From an uncultured Clostridia bacterium (GTDB taxonomy: Bacteria; Bacillota; Clostridia; TANB77; UBA1234): a stretch of DNA of 29,099 nucleotides. Position 1 is the stretch's first letter. Each line of letters starts with the position of its first letter. The notes under the pieces were generated by a model, which did not search any database, was not told the origin of the DNA, and saw nothing but the letters and a program-made list of their open reading frames with translations. The stretch covers positions 1 through 29,099 of the forward strand of contig CAKPEF010000021.1 of assembly GCA_934149305.1 (NCBI GenBank), read 5' to 3'. This document shows positions 8,174 through 17,304 of this stretch, piece after piece. A program made the translations under genes and the position numbers.

Positions 8174-8857
8174 TTATGAATTTAAATCTACATAGCTTGC
8201 TGATACCCAACCTGTTGATGAAGCATATGTAACTTTGTACCAACCGTCTTGTGAATCTTTAATTGTTAAAGTTGCACCATTAGGCACTGTTGTTATTATT
8301 TTTGCTGAAAAGTTTGCACTTGCTCTCATGTTTAATACATCTGCTTTTACTTTTCCTGTTTTTCCGATTGCAGGATCTGTGCCGATTGTTGTGTTTCCTT
8401 CAGGAAATGAAATGTTATCTGTTCTCATCCATCCTGAAAGACCATCTTTCATAACTCTTGTCCAGCCTGTTGGATATTTTTGTGCTGTAACAACAGCATG
8501 TTTTTCTATTGTACCAACCACTTTTGAATTTTCATCTGCCTCTTCATATACATTAGCAATACTTACTGATATTGACGCATCTGTATAAAGTTTACTTATT
8601 GGTTTTCCAATCGTGCTTACATACTTTTCGCCAGCCATTTCTCCGTACTCAATGTTTTCTCCGCTTGTCTCTGAATCACCAGACAATGCTATTTGAGTAT
8701 CTCCGCTGTTTTTATTATCCACTTTTGATGGATTTATAACATCGATATTCTTATTATATTCTGAATCTTCATCCCACACTTTATTTAATGTAACAACGCA
8801 AACTATTATTGGAACAATAATTGCGACAAATAATATAACTCTACCTAAAACTTTCAT
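8174..8857 (-). CDS. Membrane-anchored or secreted protein with two SH3b domains
   Basis: The 227-residue product starts with a hydrophobic segment (residues 2-24, VLGRVILFVAIIVPIIVCVV), an uncleaved anchor or signal peptide. A polar linker rich in D, N, S and G follows. Two bacterial SH3 (SH3b) domains follow: the first around 85-145 (SVSIANVYEEADENSKVVG ... GWTRVMKDGLSGWMRTDNI), the second around 165-225 (VLNMRASANFSAKIITTVPNGATL ... WYKVTYASSTGWVSASYV). Such domains usually bind peptidoglycan or the cell surface; no catalytic domain is attached. I chose the ATG at 8857, preceded by GGGGGG; a GTG five codons upstream would place this G-run inside the gene. It may be cotranscribed from rpoD, as no clear terminator separates them. 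Confidence 0.85.
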   Translation of the reverse strand: MKVLGRVILFVAIIVPIIVCVVTLNKVWDEDSEYNKNIDVINPSKVDNKNSGDTQIALSGDSETSGENIEYGEMAGEKYVSTIGKPISKLYTDASISVSIANVYEEADENSKVVGTIEKHAVVTAQKYPTGWTRVMKDGLSGWMRTDNISFPEGNTTIGTDPAIGKTGKVKADVLNMRASANFSAKIITTVPNGATLTIKDSQDGWYKVTYASSTGWVSASYVDLNS

Positions 8858-8904
8858 TAAAAATCCCCCCACTAAAAATCAGGTTGTGTTCACTAATTTT
8901 TTAT

Positions 8905-8922
8905 GGAGCACACCTAAGCTCC
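8905..8922. repeat. Short palindromic repeat, TTAA-type variant, copy 2
   Basis: GGAGCACACCTAAGCTCC preceded by TTTTTTAT and followed by TCTAC. It sits in the leader of the SH3-domain gene, 15 bp beyond a GGTTGTGTT motif (8882-8890). A second small hairpin AGCTG/CAGCT lies at about 8933-8956. Confidence 0.65.
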
Positions 8923-8983
8923 TCTACTTTTTACAGCTGTTTCATAAATCAGCTTACACTACCTAAAAAATCAAAATTTAGTA

Positions 8984-10081
8984 TCACATATAATCCTTTA
9001 GCTTTTTACTTCTACTTGGATGTCTTAATTTTCTAAGAGCCTTTGCTTCTATTTGTCTTATTCTTTCTCTTGTAACATTAAATTCTTTTCCTACTTCTTC
9101 TAGTGTTCTTGCTTTTCCATCATCTAAACCAAATCTTAATCTTAATACTTTCGCTTCTCTCGGTGTTAATGTTTCTATTATTTCATCTAATTGTTCTCTT
9201 AGTAGTGTGTATGCCGCAAGCTCTGATGGAGACGGTGCATCATCATCAGGAATAAAATCTCCAAGGTGACTATCTTCTTCTTCGCCAATTGGTGTTTCAA
9301 GTGAAACTGGCTCTTGTGCAACCTTTTTAATTTCTTTTACTCTTTCTACTGGCATTTCCATTTCTTTTGCAATTTCTTCTATTGTTGGTTCACGACCTAA
9401 TTGTTGAAGTAAATGTCTTGATGTTCTTATCAATTTGTTTATTGTCTCAACCATATGAACTGGTATTCTTATTGTTCTAGCTTGGTCTGCTATAGCTCTT
9501 GTTATAGCTTGTCTAATCCACCAAGTGGCATATGTTGAAAATTTATATCCTTTTCTGTAGTCGAATTTTTCAACTGCTTTTATAAGTCCCAAGTTTCCTT
9601 CTTGAATTAAGTCTAAGAACAACATTCCACGGCCAACATATTTTTTAGCGATACTAACAACTAATCTAAGGTTTGCCTCAGAAAGCTTCTTTTTAGCTTC
9701 TTCGTCACCCTCCATCATTCTTTTAGAATATTCTAACTCTTGTTCTGCTGAAAGAAGAGGTATTTTTCCTATTTCTTTTAAATATAGTCTAACCGGATCA
9801 TCTGTTCCAACTGAATCTGGAACTTCGAAGTTATCCATATCTTCTAGCTTTATTTCTTCTTCAATATCTTCAAGCTCTTCAAAATCTGGTTCATCAGAAT
9901 CTTCTATAATTTCTACATTGGCAGCTTCTAAGCCATCATATATTTTTTCTATCTGATTTGCTTCTAATTGATATTTCTCTAGATAATCAATTATCTCTTT
10001 ATAAGATATTGAACCTTTTTTAGCAGCACTATCAACTATTTGTTTTATGATGTCTTTAGATTCTTTCATTTCTTCACTCAT
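8984..10081 (-). CDS. rpoD: Primary sigma factor RpoD/SigA
   Basis: Housekeeping sigma factor that directs RNA polymerase to most promoters. The 365-residue product shows an acidic region 1.1 (about 1-85), region 1.2 (DDPVRLYLKEIG, 94-105), region 2 (EANLRLVVSIAKKYVGRGMLFLDLIQEGNLGL through the -10-reading KFSTYATWWIRQAI, about 135-193), region 3 (206-285), and region 4 with the helix-turn-helix TLEEVGKEFNVTRERIRQIEAKALRKLRHP (326-355). The length and the short non-conserved region are as in Bacillus and Clostridium SigA. It lies 37 bases after dnaG, the classical macromolecular-synthesis operon order, with an AAGGAA ribosome-binding site. rpsU, often at the head of this operon, is not upstream. 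Confidence 0.97.
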   Translation of the reverse strand: MSEEMKESKDIIKQIVDSAAKKGSISYKEIIDYLEKYQLEANQIEKIYDGLEAANVEIIEDSDEPDFEELEDIEEEIKLEDMDNFEVPDSVGTDDPVRLYLKEIGKIPLLSAEQELEYSKRMMEGDEEAKKKLSEANLRLVVSIAKKYVGRGMLFLDLIQEGNLGLIKAVEKFDYRKGYKFSTYATWWIRQAITRAIADQARTIRIPVHMVETINKLIRTSRHLLQQLGREPTIEEIAKEMEMPVERVKEIKKVAQEPVSLETPIGEEEDSHLGDFIPDDDAPSPSELAAYTLLREQLDEIIETLTPREAKVLRLRFGLDDGKARTLEEVGKEFNVTRERIRQIEAKALRKLRHPSRSKKLKDYM

Positions 10082-10118
10082 TTTTTAATCATTCCTTCCA
10101 TCTACTTTTAAAACAAGA

Positions 10119-11927
10119 TTATCTTTTTGCAAGTTTAATTATTAAATCATTAAGCTCCTCTTCTAGTAATCTTCTTTTTTCTTCTGTATCAGCACTTTGT
10201 ATCTCTTTTATTAACTCTTGCTTTCTCTTTTGCAATTTATCTATTTCGATTTTTCTTACAACTTCTAGAGTTAATTTTTCTAGTTCATCTTTTGAATTTT
10301 CTTTTATTAAATTTTCTGCTAAAATACTACTCTCTACATCGTTCTCGCACAAAGACATTAAGTCCTTATTACTAATATCTCCCGTTTCATAAACTTCATA
10401 CAATTTGCTTATCAGTCTTTTATGCGTTTCAAGCACAGCATCGTTTGGTGAATATACTTCTGACAATCTAAGATATGTTTTTAAATCTTTTTGAACCAGC
10501 AAATATATAATCATATTTTCTAACTCTAGTGACATTTGATTTATGTTTTTGGTATCTATTATTGGCTTTATTTGCTCTGTAATTTTTATCTTAGGATCTT
10601 TTTTTAATGTTATTTTTTCAATTTCCGCGATGATTGCCTCTTTACCAACCTTTAAATCTTGTGCAAACTTATCAACATAAATCTCTCTTTCAATGTTGCT
10701 ATCAATTCTTGCTAAAATTTCTGCGAGTTTAGATAAAAACTTTATTTTTTCTGAAATATTATCTAAATTATATTCTGTAAGCAAGTTTTTGATTTTATAC
10801 TCTATCGATGAAATACTATTATCTATAAGTTTTTCAAATCGCTCAGGTCCATATTTTAAAACATATTCATCAGGATCTTTAGCATTCTCCATTTGTAGTA
10901 CTTTAGTTGAAACTCCAAGAGATTGCATTATTTCGATTCCTCTCATTATAGCTTTTTGACCCGCCGCATCTGAATCATAAGATAATATAATTTCGTCTGC
11001 ATATTGTCTAAGTAATCTGCCTTGTTGCTCTGTAAGTGCAGTGCCAAGTGAGGCAACAACATTTGTAACCCCCGCTTGATGTGGTGAAATAACATCCATA
11101 TAGCCTTCTACAACTAAAATACGTTTCATTTTTTCGTTTGATTTTCTTGCTAAATTTAAGCCGTACAAGTGTCTACCTTTTGTGTATAGTGCATTTTCTG
11201 GTGAATTAACATACTTTGGTACTCTTTGCTCTTTCATGGTCTTTTCATCTAGTAGTGTTCTTCCTCCAAAAGCGACAACTCTATTTAATACATCAAATAT
11301 AGGAAACATGAACCTATTTTTGAATTTGTCATATAAATAGCCGCTCTCGCTTTTACCGACAAGTCCTGTCGCAAGCATGTCCTTTTCTTTAAAGTCCATT
11401 GAAAGTAAGTGTTTATATAGTCCATTATCATCTAATGCAAAACCCAGACCAAATCTTGCTACTGTTTTTGGCTCAATATGCCTTTTAGCAATATAATCTT
11501 TTGCAAGTTTTGATTTTTCGATATTTTTATAAAAAAATCTGCCTGCCTCTTTATTTATTGCTAATATTTGCTTTTTGTGTTCTTCTCTTTCAATAAGCTC
11601 TTTTTGACTCATATTTAAGCCATTGTAATCGAGCGTTGGCAAAGTTATTCTTGCTCTTTCTGCCAAAAACTCGATTGCTTCTCTGTAACCAATATTTTCG
11701 ACTTTCATTATAAATTTTATAACATCTCCACCTTCGCCACAGCCAAAACAGTGATATATTTGTTTATCTGGTGCTACAGAAAATGAACCTGTTTTTTCTT
11801 TGTGAAATGGACAAAGCCCGAAATAACTACTTCCTTTTCGCTTAAGAGTAACATAGCTAGAAATGACATCTACTATGTCATTTGCTGATTTTACATCTTC
11901 AATTACTTGCTCTGAATAAAATGCCAT
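10119..11927 (-). CDS. dnaG: DNA primase DnaG
   Basis: Synthesises RNA primers for replication. The 602-residue protein has the N-terminal CHC2 zinc-binding domain with ligands C39, H42, C60 and C63 (CPFHKEKTGSFSV ... YHCFGCGEGGDVI), the RNA polymerase core with RFMFPIFD, and the Toprim motifs VVEGYMDVI (about 272) and SYDSDAAGQKA (about 317). A poorly conserved helical C-terminal part (about 420-602) is expected to bind the replicative helicase. The ribosome-binding site is GGTGGAGGAG. It is first in the dnaG-rpoD unit. The 456 bp upstream contain two large palindromic structures instead of a gene. Confidence 0.97.
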   Translation of the reverse strand: MAFYSEQVIEDVKSANDIVDVISSYVTLKRKGSSYFGLCPFHKEKTGSFSVAPDKQIYHCFGCGEGGDVIKFIMKVENIGYREAIEFLAERARITLPTLDYNGLNMSQKELIEREEHKKQILAINKEAGRFFYKNIEKSKLAKDYIAKRHIEPKTVARFGLGFALDDNGLYKHLLSMDFKEKDMLATGLVGKSESGYLYDKFKNRFMFPIFDVLNRVVAFGGRTLLDEKTMKEQRVPKYVNSPENALYTKGRHLYGLNLARKSNEKMKRILVVEGYMDVISPHQAGVTNVVASLGTALTEQQGRLLRQYADEIILSYDSDAAGQKAIMRGIEIMQSLGVSTKVLQMENAKDPDEYVLKYGPERFEKLIDNSISSIEYKIKNLLTEYNLDNISEKIKFLSKLAEILARIDSNIEREIYVDKFAQDLKVGKEAIIAEIEKITLKKDPKIKITEQIKPIIDTKNINQMSLELENMIIYLLVQKDLKTYLRLSEVYSPNDAVLETHKRLISKLYEVYETGDISNKDLMSLCENDVESSILAENLIKENSKDELEKLTLEVVRKIEIDKLQKRKQELIKEIQSADTEEKRRLLEEELNDLIIKLAKR

Positions 11928-12008
11928 TTCTCCTCCACCTATAAACTAATACTACCTAAGATACTAAACTTTTATGGCTAAAAATTCATGAAAAAACCGA
12001 CAATATTT

Positions 12009-12106
12009 TAGCAGTATTTTTTGAATTTTTCAACCCATAACTTATAAATTCGACGAACTTTTTTAAATTCCTGCTAAGTTTACCATAAAATTTAAAAATA
12101 CTGCTA
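12009..12106. repeat. Palindromic element A upstream of dnaG
   Basis: A 98-bp segment bounded by perfect 13-bp inverted ends, TAGCAGTATTTTT (12009-12021) and AAAAATACTGCTA (12094-12106), with weaker internal complementarity. It joins directly to the larger palindrome at 12103-12323. No coding signal is convincing inside it. Confidence 0.6.
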
Positions 12107-12323
12107 CAATTTAACTTTATATATGTTCGAGCAAAAAGAGTTTCATTTTTGAAGGCGAGTTCTTCGCTTAGCAATATGTGATGTTCTTAGCATAAAGTCT
12201 TGTCTGTTGTTGTTTTTTGTCTTGCTCATGCTAAAGAACATCCATAGTGCTTGGCGAAGCTGTTTGAGATCTAAAAAATGAAAACTTTTTGCGAAGATAA
12301 AATATATAAAGCTAAATTGTAGC
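12103..12323. repeat. 221-bp imperfect palindrome B upstream of dnaG (MITE-like or structured RNA)
   Basis: The left arm (12103 to about 12197, beginning GCTACAATTTAACTTTATAT) is complementary over nearly its whole length to the right arm (about 12224 to 12323). Reverse-complemented, the right arm begins GCTACAATTTAGCTTTATAT and ends with GATGTTCTTTAGCATGAGC, against GATGTTCTTAGCATAAAG on the left. The loop is about 26 bases and T/G-rich. Small differences between the arms suggest an old inverted repeat or a maintained structure. It lies between the addA terminator and dnaG. Confidence 0.65.
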
Positions 12324-12349
12324 CAAAGGTAGCCTTATAAAACTAAAAT

Positions 12350-12374
12350 GGAGCAACTTTTAAAAAGTCACTCC
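12350..12374 (-). terminator. Terminator of addA
   Basis: On the minus strand GGAGTGACTTTT pairs with AAAAGTTGCTCC (12-bp arms with two weak positions), followed by ATTTTAGTTTTAT. It begins 10 bases after the addA stop. Confidence 0.6.
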
Positions 12375-12383
12375 ACATCCGTA

Positions 12384-15300
12384 TTACATCTCTATTTCTT
12401 TTTTTAAACTAAATGAGTATATGTACATTTTCGAAACTTTTTTCTCTGTTAATCTTTCTAGTGCTTCTTTGTAATAATCTAATTGCTTTTTATACCTTTT
12501 TATAAGTTCAAGCTCATTTTCCACCTTGTCTGTTTTATAATCTACAAGTACAAGTCCCTCTTCAGTCTCATAATACATATCTACTATTCCTTGTATCATT
12601 AGAATGTCATTTTTTGAGTCATCCGTTATATCATAAACCTCTTCTGCTTTTACCTCTAAATTAAATGGTGCTTCTTTATAGACTTTTTTAGCTTTCTTTA
12701 CCTCACTATAAAACTTAGTTTGTAGAAATTCATTTATTTGCTTTTCAAGCGATTTTTTTGTTTTTTCATCTGCATTTACACTTTTTATAATTTTACTTAC
12801 ATCAGGATTATTAAAATCAAGCCTTTGCATTAGGTTATGAACAAGTGTTCCATACGCAGTTCCTGATGCATTTTTTTCTCCCTCTTCACTCATGAAACTC
12901 GGCTTTTCTATAATATCTGTTATTCTTACTTCATCTGTTTGCTCCAATACTGTGTTTAGCCTTTTTAATTCTGTAACAGTTACCTTATTTGGTATTTTTG
13001 TAGAATATGAGTATTTGTATTTCCAGTTTAATCTATCGTTTATAAATTTATAATCTTCAGTCTCTTTTAGGCTACTATCTATCCCTTTTAGTATAGTTTC
13101 TACATAACACTCTTCGGCTTCATCTTCTTTTGCAAGCCTCAATACATCGTTATATGACCATTCTTTTACTTCAAAATCATTTTCGTTGTTTATTACCGCA
13201 CTGCATATCCAATCAGCAAAGTTATTACTACTTGCTACCTTATATTCATTTACACCTTTACTCCATTTATCTAGTTTTTTGCCTATATCTGATTCTAATG
13301 CAGTTACTATTAGTTTTTCTCTTGCTCTTGTTAATGCAACATATAGTATTCTCATTTCTTCAGATAAAGTTTCTTGTTTTGTCTTAAGTTTTAATGCAAG
13401 CTTTGGCATGCTACTATAGTATATTCTTTTTTCAGTATCTATGATATCCGCACCAAATCCTAAATCTTGATGAAGTATTATTGGATTTGACATATCCCTT
13501 GTATTAAACTTTCTAGCCGTACCTGATAAAAATACAATCGGAAATTCAAGTCCTTTACTTTTATGAATACTCATTATTCTTACAACATTATCATTTTCTG
13601 ATAATTGCTTACTGCTTCCCATATCTCCTGAACTTTCTTTTAGGTTGTCTAAGAAGTTTATAAAATTAAACAATCCTCTATAACTTGTTTTATCATAAGC
13701 AGTCGCTTTATCTAATAACATCTTTAAATTAGCCGTTCTTATCTTTCCATCTGGCAAAAGAGATACATAGTAGTAATATCCTGTCTCCTCATATAAGTAC
13801 CATATTAGTTCATCAAGACTTATATTCTTTGATTTTTCTCTCCATGAGTCTAACTTGTTTATAAAGTCTTTTACTTTTTTATTTCCAGTCGCAGCCTTTT
13901 GCAATGTCTCATAATATGAAGCATTTTTATCTATAAGTCTAATAGAAGTTAATTCATCTGGTGTAAAGCCTCCTATCTGTGAACGCATAACTGCAATTAG
14001 CGGGATATCCTGATATGGATTATCTATTATCTTTAATAAAGAAAGTACGATTTGCACTTCTGTGTTTTCGAAATATCCTGTATTTATATCAGCGAATGCG
14101 GGTATATTTCTTTTGGCAAGTTCTGATACAAATGTATCTGCATAGCCTTTTGTTGCTCTTAAAAGAATTACTATGTCGCTATACTTTGCTTTTCGCATTA
14201 TCTCTTTTTTCTTATCGTATATCTCAAAATTTCCAACTAATTCTTCTATTCGTTTAGCGATAACTCTACCTTCTAATTGTGGAGTATCTTCTATATCGTT
14301 TTCTAAGTCTTCTTCTATTTCTTCTTTATCAAGCTTTTTCTCTATTACATCTATTTCTGCCTTCGTTCCTGTGCAAGGATAATAATTTGCTCCAAATTTT
14401 AAATATTCTTTTTCTGTATAGTCAATTTCACCAACTGCTTTTGTCATTATGTTTTTAAATACAAAGTTTGCTTGGTCTATTATGTTTTCGTTGCTTCTAA
14501 AGTTTTTAAACAACAAGATTTTTTTAGTTGGGCTAGCGCTTTCTAAATCTTCAGTATATGTCTCATATTTTTCTAAAAACAATTCTGGTCTTGCTTGTCT
14601 AAATCTATATATACTCTGTTTAACATCTCCAACCATGAACATATGCCCATTTGAAATTTTATTTAATATAAATTCTTGTATTAAGTTACTATCTTGATAC
14701 TCATCTATTAGGATTTCTTCGTACTTCTCTTTATACGCATTTGCTATGCTTTCGTTATCATTTAAAAGCTCAAGGCACAAATGTTCCATATCACTAAAAT
14801 CTATTATTCCTTTTGCATTTTTCTTTTCTTTAAATCTTTTATCAAATCTTATAACTATGTCTAATAATATTTTTAAGGTATCATAAAGTCTTGAAACATC
14901 TAAAAGTATCTCATTTGATTTTGATATAAATATTTCTTCTTTTAAATATTTTTTTACAATGCCTTTCATTTTTTCTCTTAGTTCTTTTACTTCTTCTTTT
15001 GTATCTTCATCTAGCTTTGGTGCGTTTTTTAATTTTCCAATCTCACATACCGAAAGATACTCACAAAAGTCATCCCATGTATTACAATTATATAAAAGAT
15101 TTTTTAGTAAAAGCTCATCATCTTGAAGTGTTAATAAGTAATTTGCCGCTTCATTATTCGAAGACAAGTCTTCAATCATTTCTTGCAGTTCATCTAGTAT
15201 TCCTCGTACTTCGCTACGTGCATAACTGGTTATTTCTTTTCCCCAGACTGTTTTTGCAAAATCTTTTTCATCTACATTGTACATCTCACATTTTTCTTTT

Positions 15301-15854
15301 AGCCAGTCATAAGGAAAAGGAGAGCTCTGTATAAAGCTATGAATGTTTAGAAGAATACTTCTTAGGTTATCATCTGATTTATTGTTTGAATAAGCCATCA
15401 TGACATCTACTATTTTGTCATCGTCTTCTTCATAAAGTTCATCTAAAACCTCATCTAATGCTTCTAATTTTAAAAGTTCGTTTTCTGCAGAATCAGCAAC
15501 TCTAAAATTAGGATCTAGATTTAACTTAAAGAAGTTATCTTTAATAACCTTTTTGCAAAACGCATCTATCGTCATTATGCTTGCTTTATTTATCAAAAGA
15601 AGTTGCCTTTGCATTTCAGGATTTGTTTCTAAAACTTTATATATGCCGTCTCTAATACGCTCTCTCATTTCACTTGCCGCAGCATTTGTAAATGTAACAA
15701 TAAGCATTTTGTCTATATCTATTTTATCTATTATTATTTTGTCTATTATTCTTTGTACTAGCACCGCAGTTTTACCACTACCAGCCCCCGCCGCAACAAG
15801 TAACTTACAATTTTTTGTGTCAATTGCTGCTTTTTGTTCATCAGTCCATCTCAT
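12384..15854 (-). CDS. addA: ATP-dependent helicase/nuclease subunit A (AddA)
   Basis: Subunit of the AddAB complex, which processes DNA double-strand breaks for RecA-dependent repair. The 1156-residue protein is a UvrD-type superfamily 1 helicase with a C-terminal RecB-family nuclease: Walker A AAGAGSGKTA (about 21-30), motif II DEYQDSN, SIYRFRQARPELF, motif V IMSIHKSKGLEFPIVF, motif VI LYVALTRAREKL, and the nuclease motif GIVDMYYETEEGLVLVDYKTDK with D1105 and K1107 followed by QLDYY. All key motifs are present and the length is normal. Its ATG overlaps the TGA of the 54-codon ORF at 15851-16015 by four bases (ATGA). addB is not adjacent but 5.5 kb away on the same strand. Confidence 0.97.
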   Translation of the reverse strand: MRWTDEQKAAIDTKNCKLLVAAGAGSGKTAVLVQRIIDKIIIDKIDIDKMLIVTFTNAAASEMRERIRDGIYKVLETNPEMQRQLLLINKASIMTIDAFCKKVIKDNFFKLNLDPNFRVADSAENELLKLEALDEVLDELYEEDDDKIVDVMMAYSNNKSDDNLRSILLNIHSFIQSSPFPYDWLKEKCEMYNVDEKDFAKTVWGKEITSYARSEVRGILDELQEMIEDLSSNNEAANYLLTLQDDELLLKNLLYNCNTWDDFCEYLSVCEIGKLKNAPKLDEDTKEEVKELREKMKGIVKKYLKEEIFISKSNEILLDVSRLYDTLKILLDIVIRFDKRFKEKKNAKGIIDFSDMEHLCLELLNDNESIANAYKEKYEEILIDEYQDSNLIQEFILNKISNGHMFMVGDVKQSIYRFRQARPELFLEKYETYTEDLESASPTKKILLFKNFRSNENIIDQANFVFKNIMTKAVGEIDYTEKEYLKFGANYYPCTGTKAEIDVIEKKLDKEEIEEDLENDIEDTPQLEGRVIAKRIEELVGNFEIYDKKKEIMRKAKYSDIVILLRATKGYADTFVSELAKRNIPAFADINTGYFENTEVQIVLSLLKIIDNPYQDIPLIAVMRSQIGGFTPDELTSIRLIDKNASYYETLQKAATGNKKVKDFINKLDSWREKSKNISLDELIWYLYEETGYYYYVSLLPDGKIRTANLKMLLDKATAYDKTSYRGLFNFINFLDNLKESSGDMGSSKQLSENDNVVRIMSIHKSKGLEFPIVFLSGTARKFNTRDMSNPIILHQDLGFGADIIDTEKRIYYSSMPKLALKLKTKQETLSEEMRILYVALTRAREKLIVTALESDIGKKLDKWSKGVNEYKVASSNNFADWICSAVINNENDFEVKEWSYNDVLRLAKEDEAEECYVETILKGIDSSLKETEDYKFINDRLNWKYKYSYSTKIPNKVTVTELKRLNTVLEQTDEVRITDIIEKPSFMSEEGEKNASGTAYGTLVHNLMQRLDFNNPDVSKIIKSVNADEKTKKSLEKQINEFLQTKFYSEVKKAKKVYKEAPFNLEVKAEEVYDITDDSKNDILMIQGIVDMYYETEEGLVLVDYKTDKVENELELIKRYKKQLDYYKEALERLTEKKVSKMYIYSFSLKKEIEM

Positions 15855-16015
15855 AAAATTTGCTCCTTTTTATTATATGAATTCTTTAAAGCTTTCATTA
15901 CCTTTTCATCTAATTCCTTTTGACTATACATTTTCACAGTATTCATACTATTCTCCGATGATACAAGTAAATTTAGGACATAATCTTCAAAATCTTCTTT
16001 AAGTATTTTCTTCAT
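15851..16015 (-). CDS. 54-residue small protein translationally coupled to addA
   Basis: An ORF of 55 codons starts at ATG 16015 after the ribosome-binding site AAAGGTGG and ends in a TGA that overlaps the addA ATG (ATGA). The product starts MKKILKEDFEDYVLNLLVSS and ends YNKKEQIL; it is charged and predicted helical, without signal peptide or membrane segment. I do not recognise it. A stop-start overlap plus a good ribosome-binding site argue for real translation and for coupling to addA. An alternative is that it is only a leader peptide whose translation opens the addA start. It lies 20 bases after a terminator hairpin. Confidence 0.7.
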   Translation of the reverse strand: MKKILKEDFEDYVLNLLVSSENSMNTVKMYSQKELDEKVMKALKNSYNKKEQIL

Positions 16016-16034
16016 TTTTCCACCTTTCTAAAAA

Positions 16035-16065
16035 GACAATCATTTTATCAGCACAAATGATTGTC
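16035..16065 (-). terminator. Terminator of the lipoprotein gene, directly before the addA unit
   Basis: A perfect 11-bp stem: on the minus strand GACAATCATTT and AAATGATTGTC around a 9-base loop, followed by TTTTTAG. It lies 9 bases after the lipoprotein stop and 20 bases before the small ORF that leads into addA. Confidence 0.8.
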
Positions 16066-16073
16066 CTTTTTAT

Positions 16074-17240
16074 TTATATTGTCATTCCAGCAAAACTTGC
16101 TATCATATAGGTTGTTCCATCTAATGTTTCTATTATTGAATTTCCTGTGCTATCTAATATTTTCAAAACATGTATCTTAGTACCTTGTGAAAGCGTTATC
16201 TTATCTTTGTCTTCATTTTGTTCCCATTCAAATGATACTGTATAATCAGTTTTGTAATAATTATTTGGATCTGATTTTACAAATTCAATATCAGAATTTA
16301 ATGTGAATATGTATTCTTTTAATTTATCTGTGTAATCTTCAGTGTCCCACCAGTCATCTCCGTTTGCTAATTTTTGAACAAGCTTAAAATCATTTCCATC
16401 ATACATGTAATATGTAAGCATTATATAATTATCTACAAGATTATTTATTGAGACCCCTCTGTGTGGCAAATTACCATAAAACACATTTCTATAATTTAAT
16501 ACATTTCCGCAAACTTCCATATCTATAAATTCTTTCAAGTTCTTTTCTTTATCAATTTGCAATGGTCTTATAACTGTATATTCTCCATCACCTGGATCCA
16601 TTGCTGGATGTGATATTGCAAATTCTACTGTTTCTAAGTCATTGTCTAAATCAAATTCATAAACCGGAGTATATGCTTTTGTTTCTTTCTTTGATGTCAT
16701 AACTAGATTCTTTAATATATCTTCCCTGCCAAAAAGTTCTTCTGAGTTGTCCATAAAGTATGCGATCTTGCCATATGCACTTACTAGACCTGTATTTAAA
16801 TATATTTTTAATTCGTAGTCACTGTACTCAATTCTTTCTTCATCATCGTTTTCACATTTTTCCATAGGTATTTCATATGTCTCGCCATTGTAGCTATAAT
16901 AATATTTTGAAACAGGTTCTTTCAAATAAATTTTTGATGGAAGTATTTCTCTTGAGTTTCTAAAAAATTTATTGTAGTTACTAGCAAGTGGTCCTTCAGC
17001 TAGTACATATCCATTTGATATTTTCGCATATTTTGAATCTTCTGATATTTCGGCTGTTTCTAAGGTTTCATCTAAAACAAGTTTTGGAGAAATTGCTTCA
17101 TTTATATATTTTGTTCTAGCTTCTATTTGTTCTCCAGAAATATTACCTACATTTTCTTCTTGAACATCGTTCTCTTTTACTTTACAACCCACTAAGCTTA
17201 AAACAGAAATTACCGCTAATACTAACAACCATTTTTTCAT
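16074..17240 (-). CDS. Putative lipoprotein of unknown function
   Basis: A 388-residue protein with a lipoprotein signal peptide: MKKW, a hydrophobic core and the lipobox LVGC with C19 as the predicted lipidated cysteine, then a polar acidic linker. The mature part is acidic, rich in aromatic residues and beta-strand-like; the stretch YEFDLDNDLETVEFAI resembles the DxDxD-type calcium-binding loops seen in FG-GAP/VCBS-like repeats of clostridial surface proteins. The last 45 residues (KITLSQGTKIHVLKILDS) look like a small SH3-like barrel. I cannot name a family. It has a good promoter, a GAGGAGG ribosome-binding site and a terminator. It lies in the accessory block between addA and addB. Confidence 0.8.
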   Translation of the reverse strand: MKKWLLVLAVISVLSLVGCKVKENDVQEENVGNISGEQIEARTKYINEAISPKLVLDETLETAEISEDSKYAKISNGYVLAEGPLASNYNKFFRNSREILPSKIYLKEPVSKYYYSYNGETYEIPMEKCENDDEERIEYSDYELKIYLNTGLVSAYGKIAYFMDNSEELFGREDILKNLVMTSKKETKAYTPVYEFDLDNDLETVEFAISHPAMDPGDGEYTVIRPLQIDKEKNLKEFIDMEVCGNVLNYRNVFYGNLPHRGVSINNLVDNYIMLTYYMYDGNDFKLVQKLANGDDWWDTEDYTDKLKEYIFTLNSDIEFVKSDPNNYYKTDYTVSFEWEQNEDKDKITLSQGTKIHVLKILDSTGNSIIETLDGTTYMIASFAGMTI

Positions 17241-17304
17241 CTTCTATTTTCCTCCTCTTATAGAACGGTTATGTTCACTAATAGCCTTTCTCTCTTACCT
17301 TTAC

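Noticed and set aside
11986..12174. 62-codon minus-strand ORF between addA and dnaG
   Set aside because: It needs a TTG start, has no good ribosome-binding site and lies within the two palindromic elements; its frame is explained by low-complexity AT-rich sequence.
15553..16002. 149-codon plus-strand ORF opposite the start of addA
   Set aside because: It is antisense to addA and the small ORF; hydrophobic and serine-rich composition is typical of the shadow of a conserved ATPase gene.
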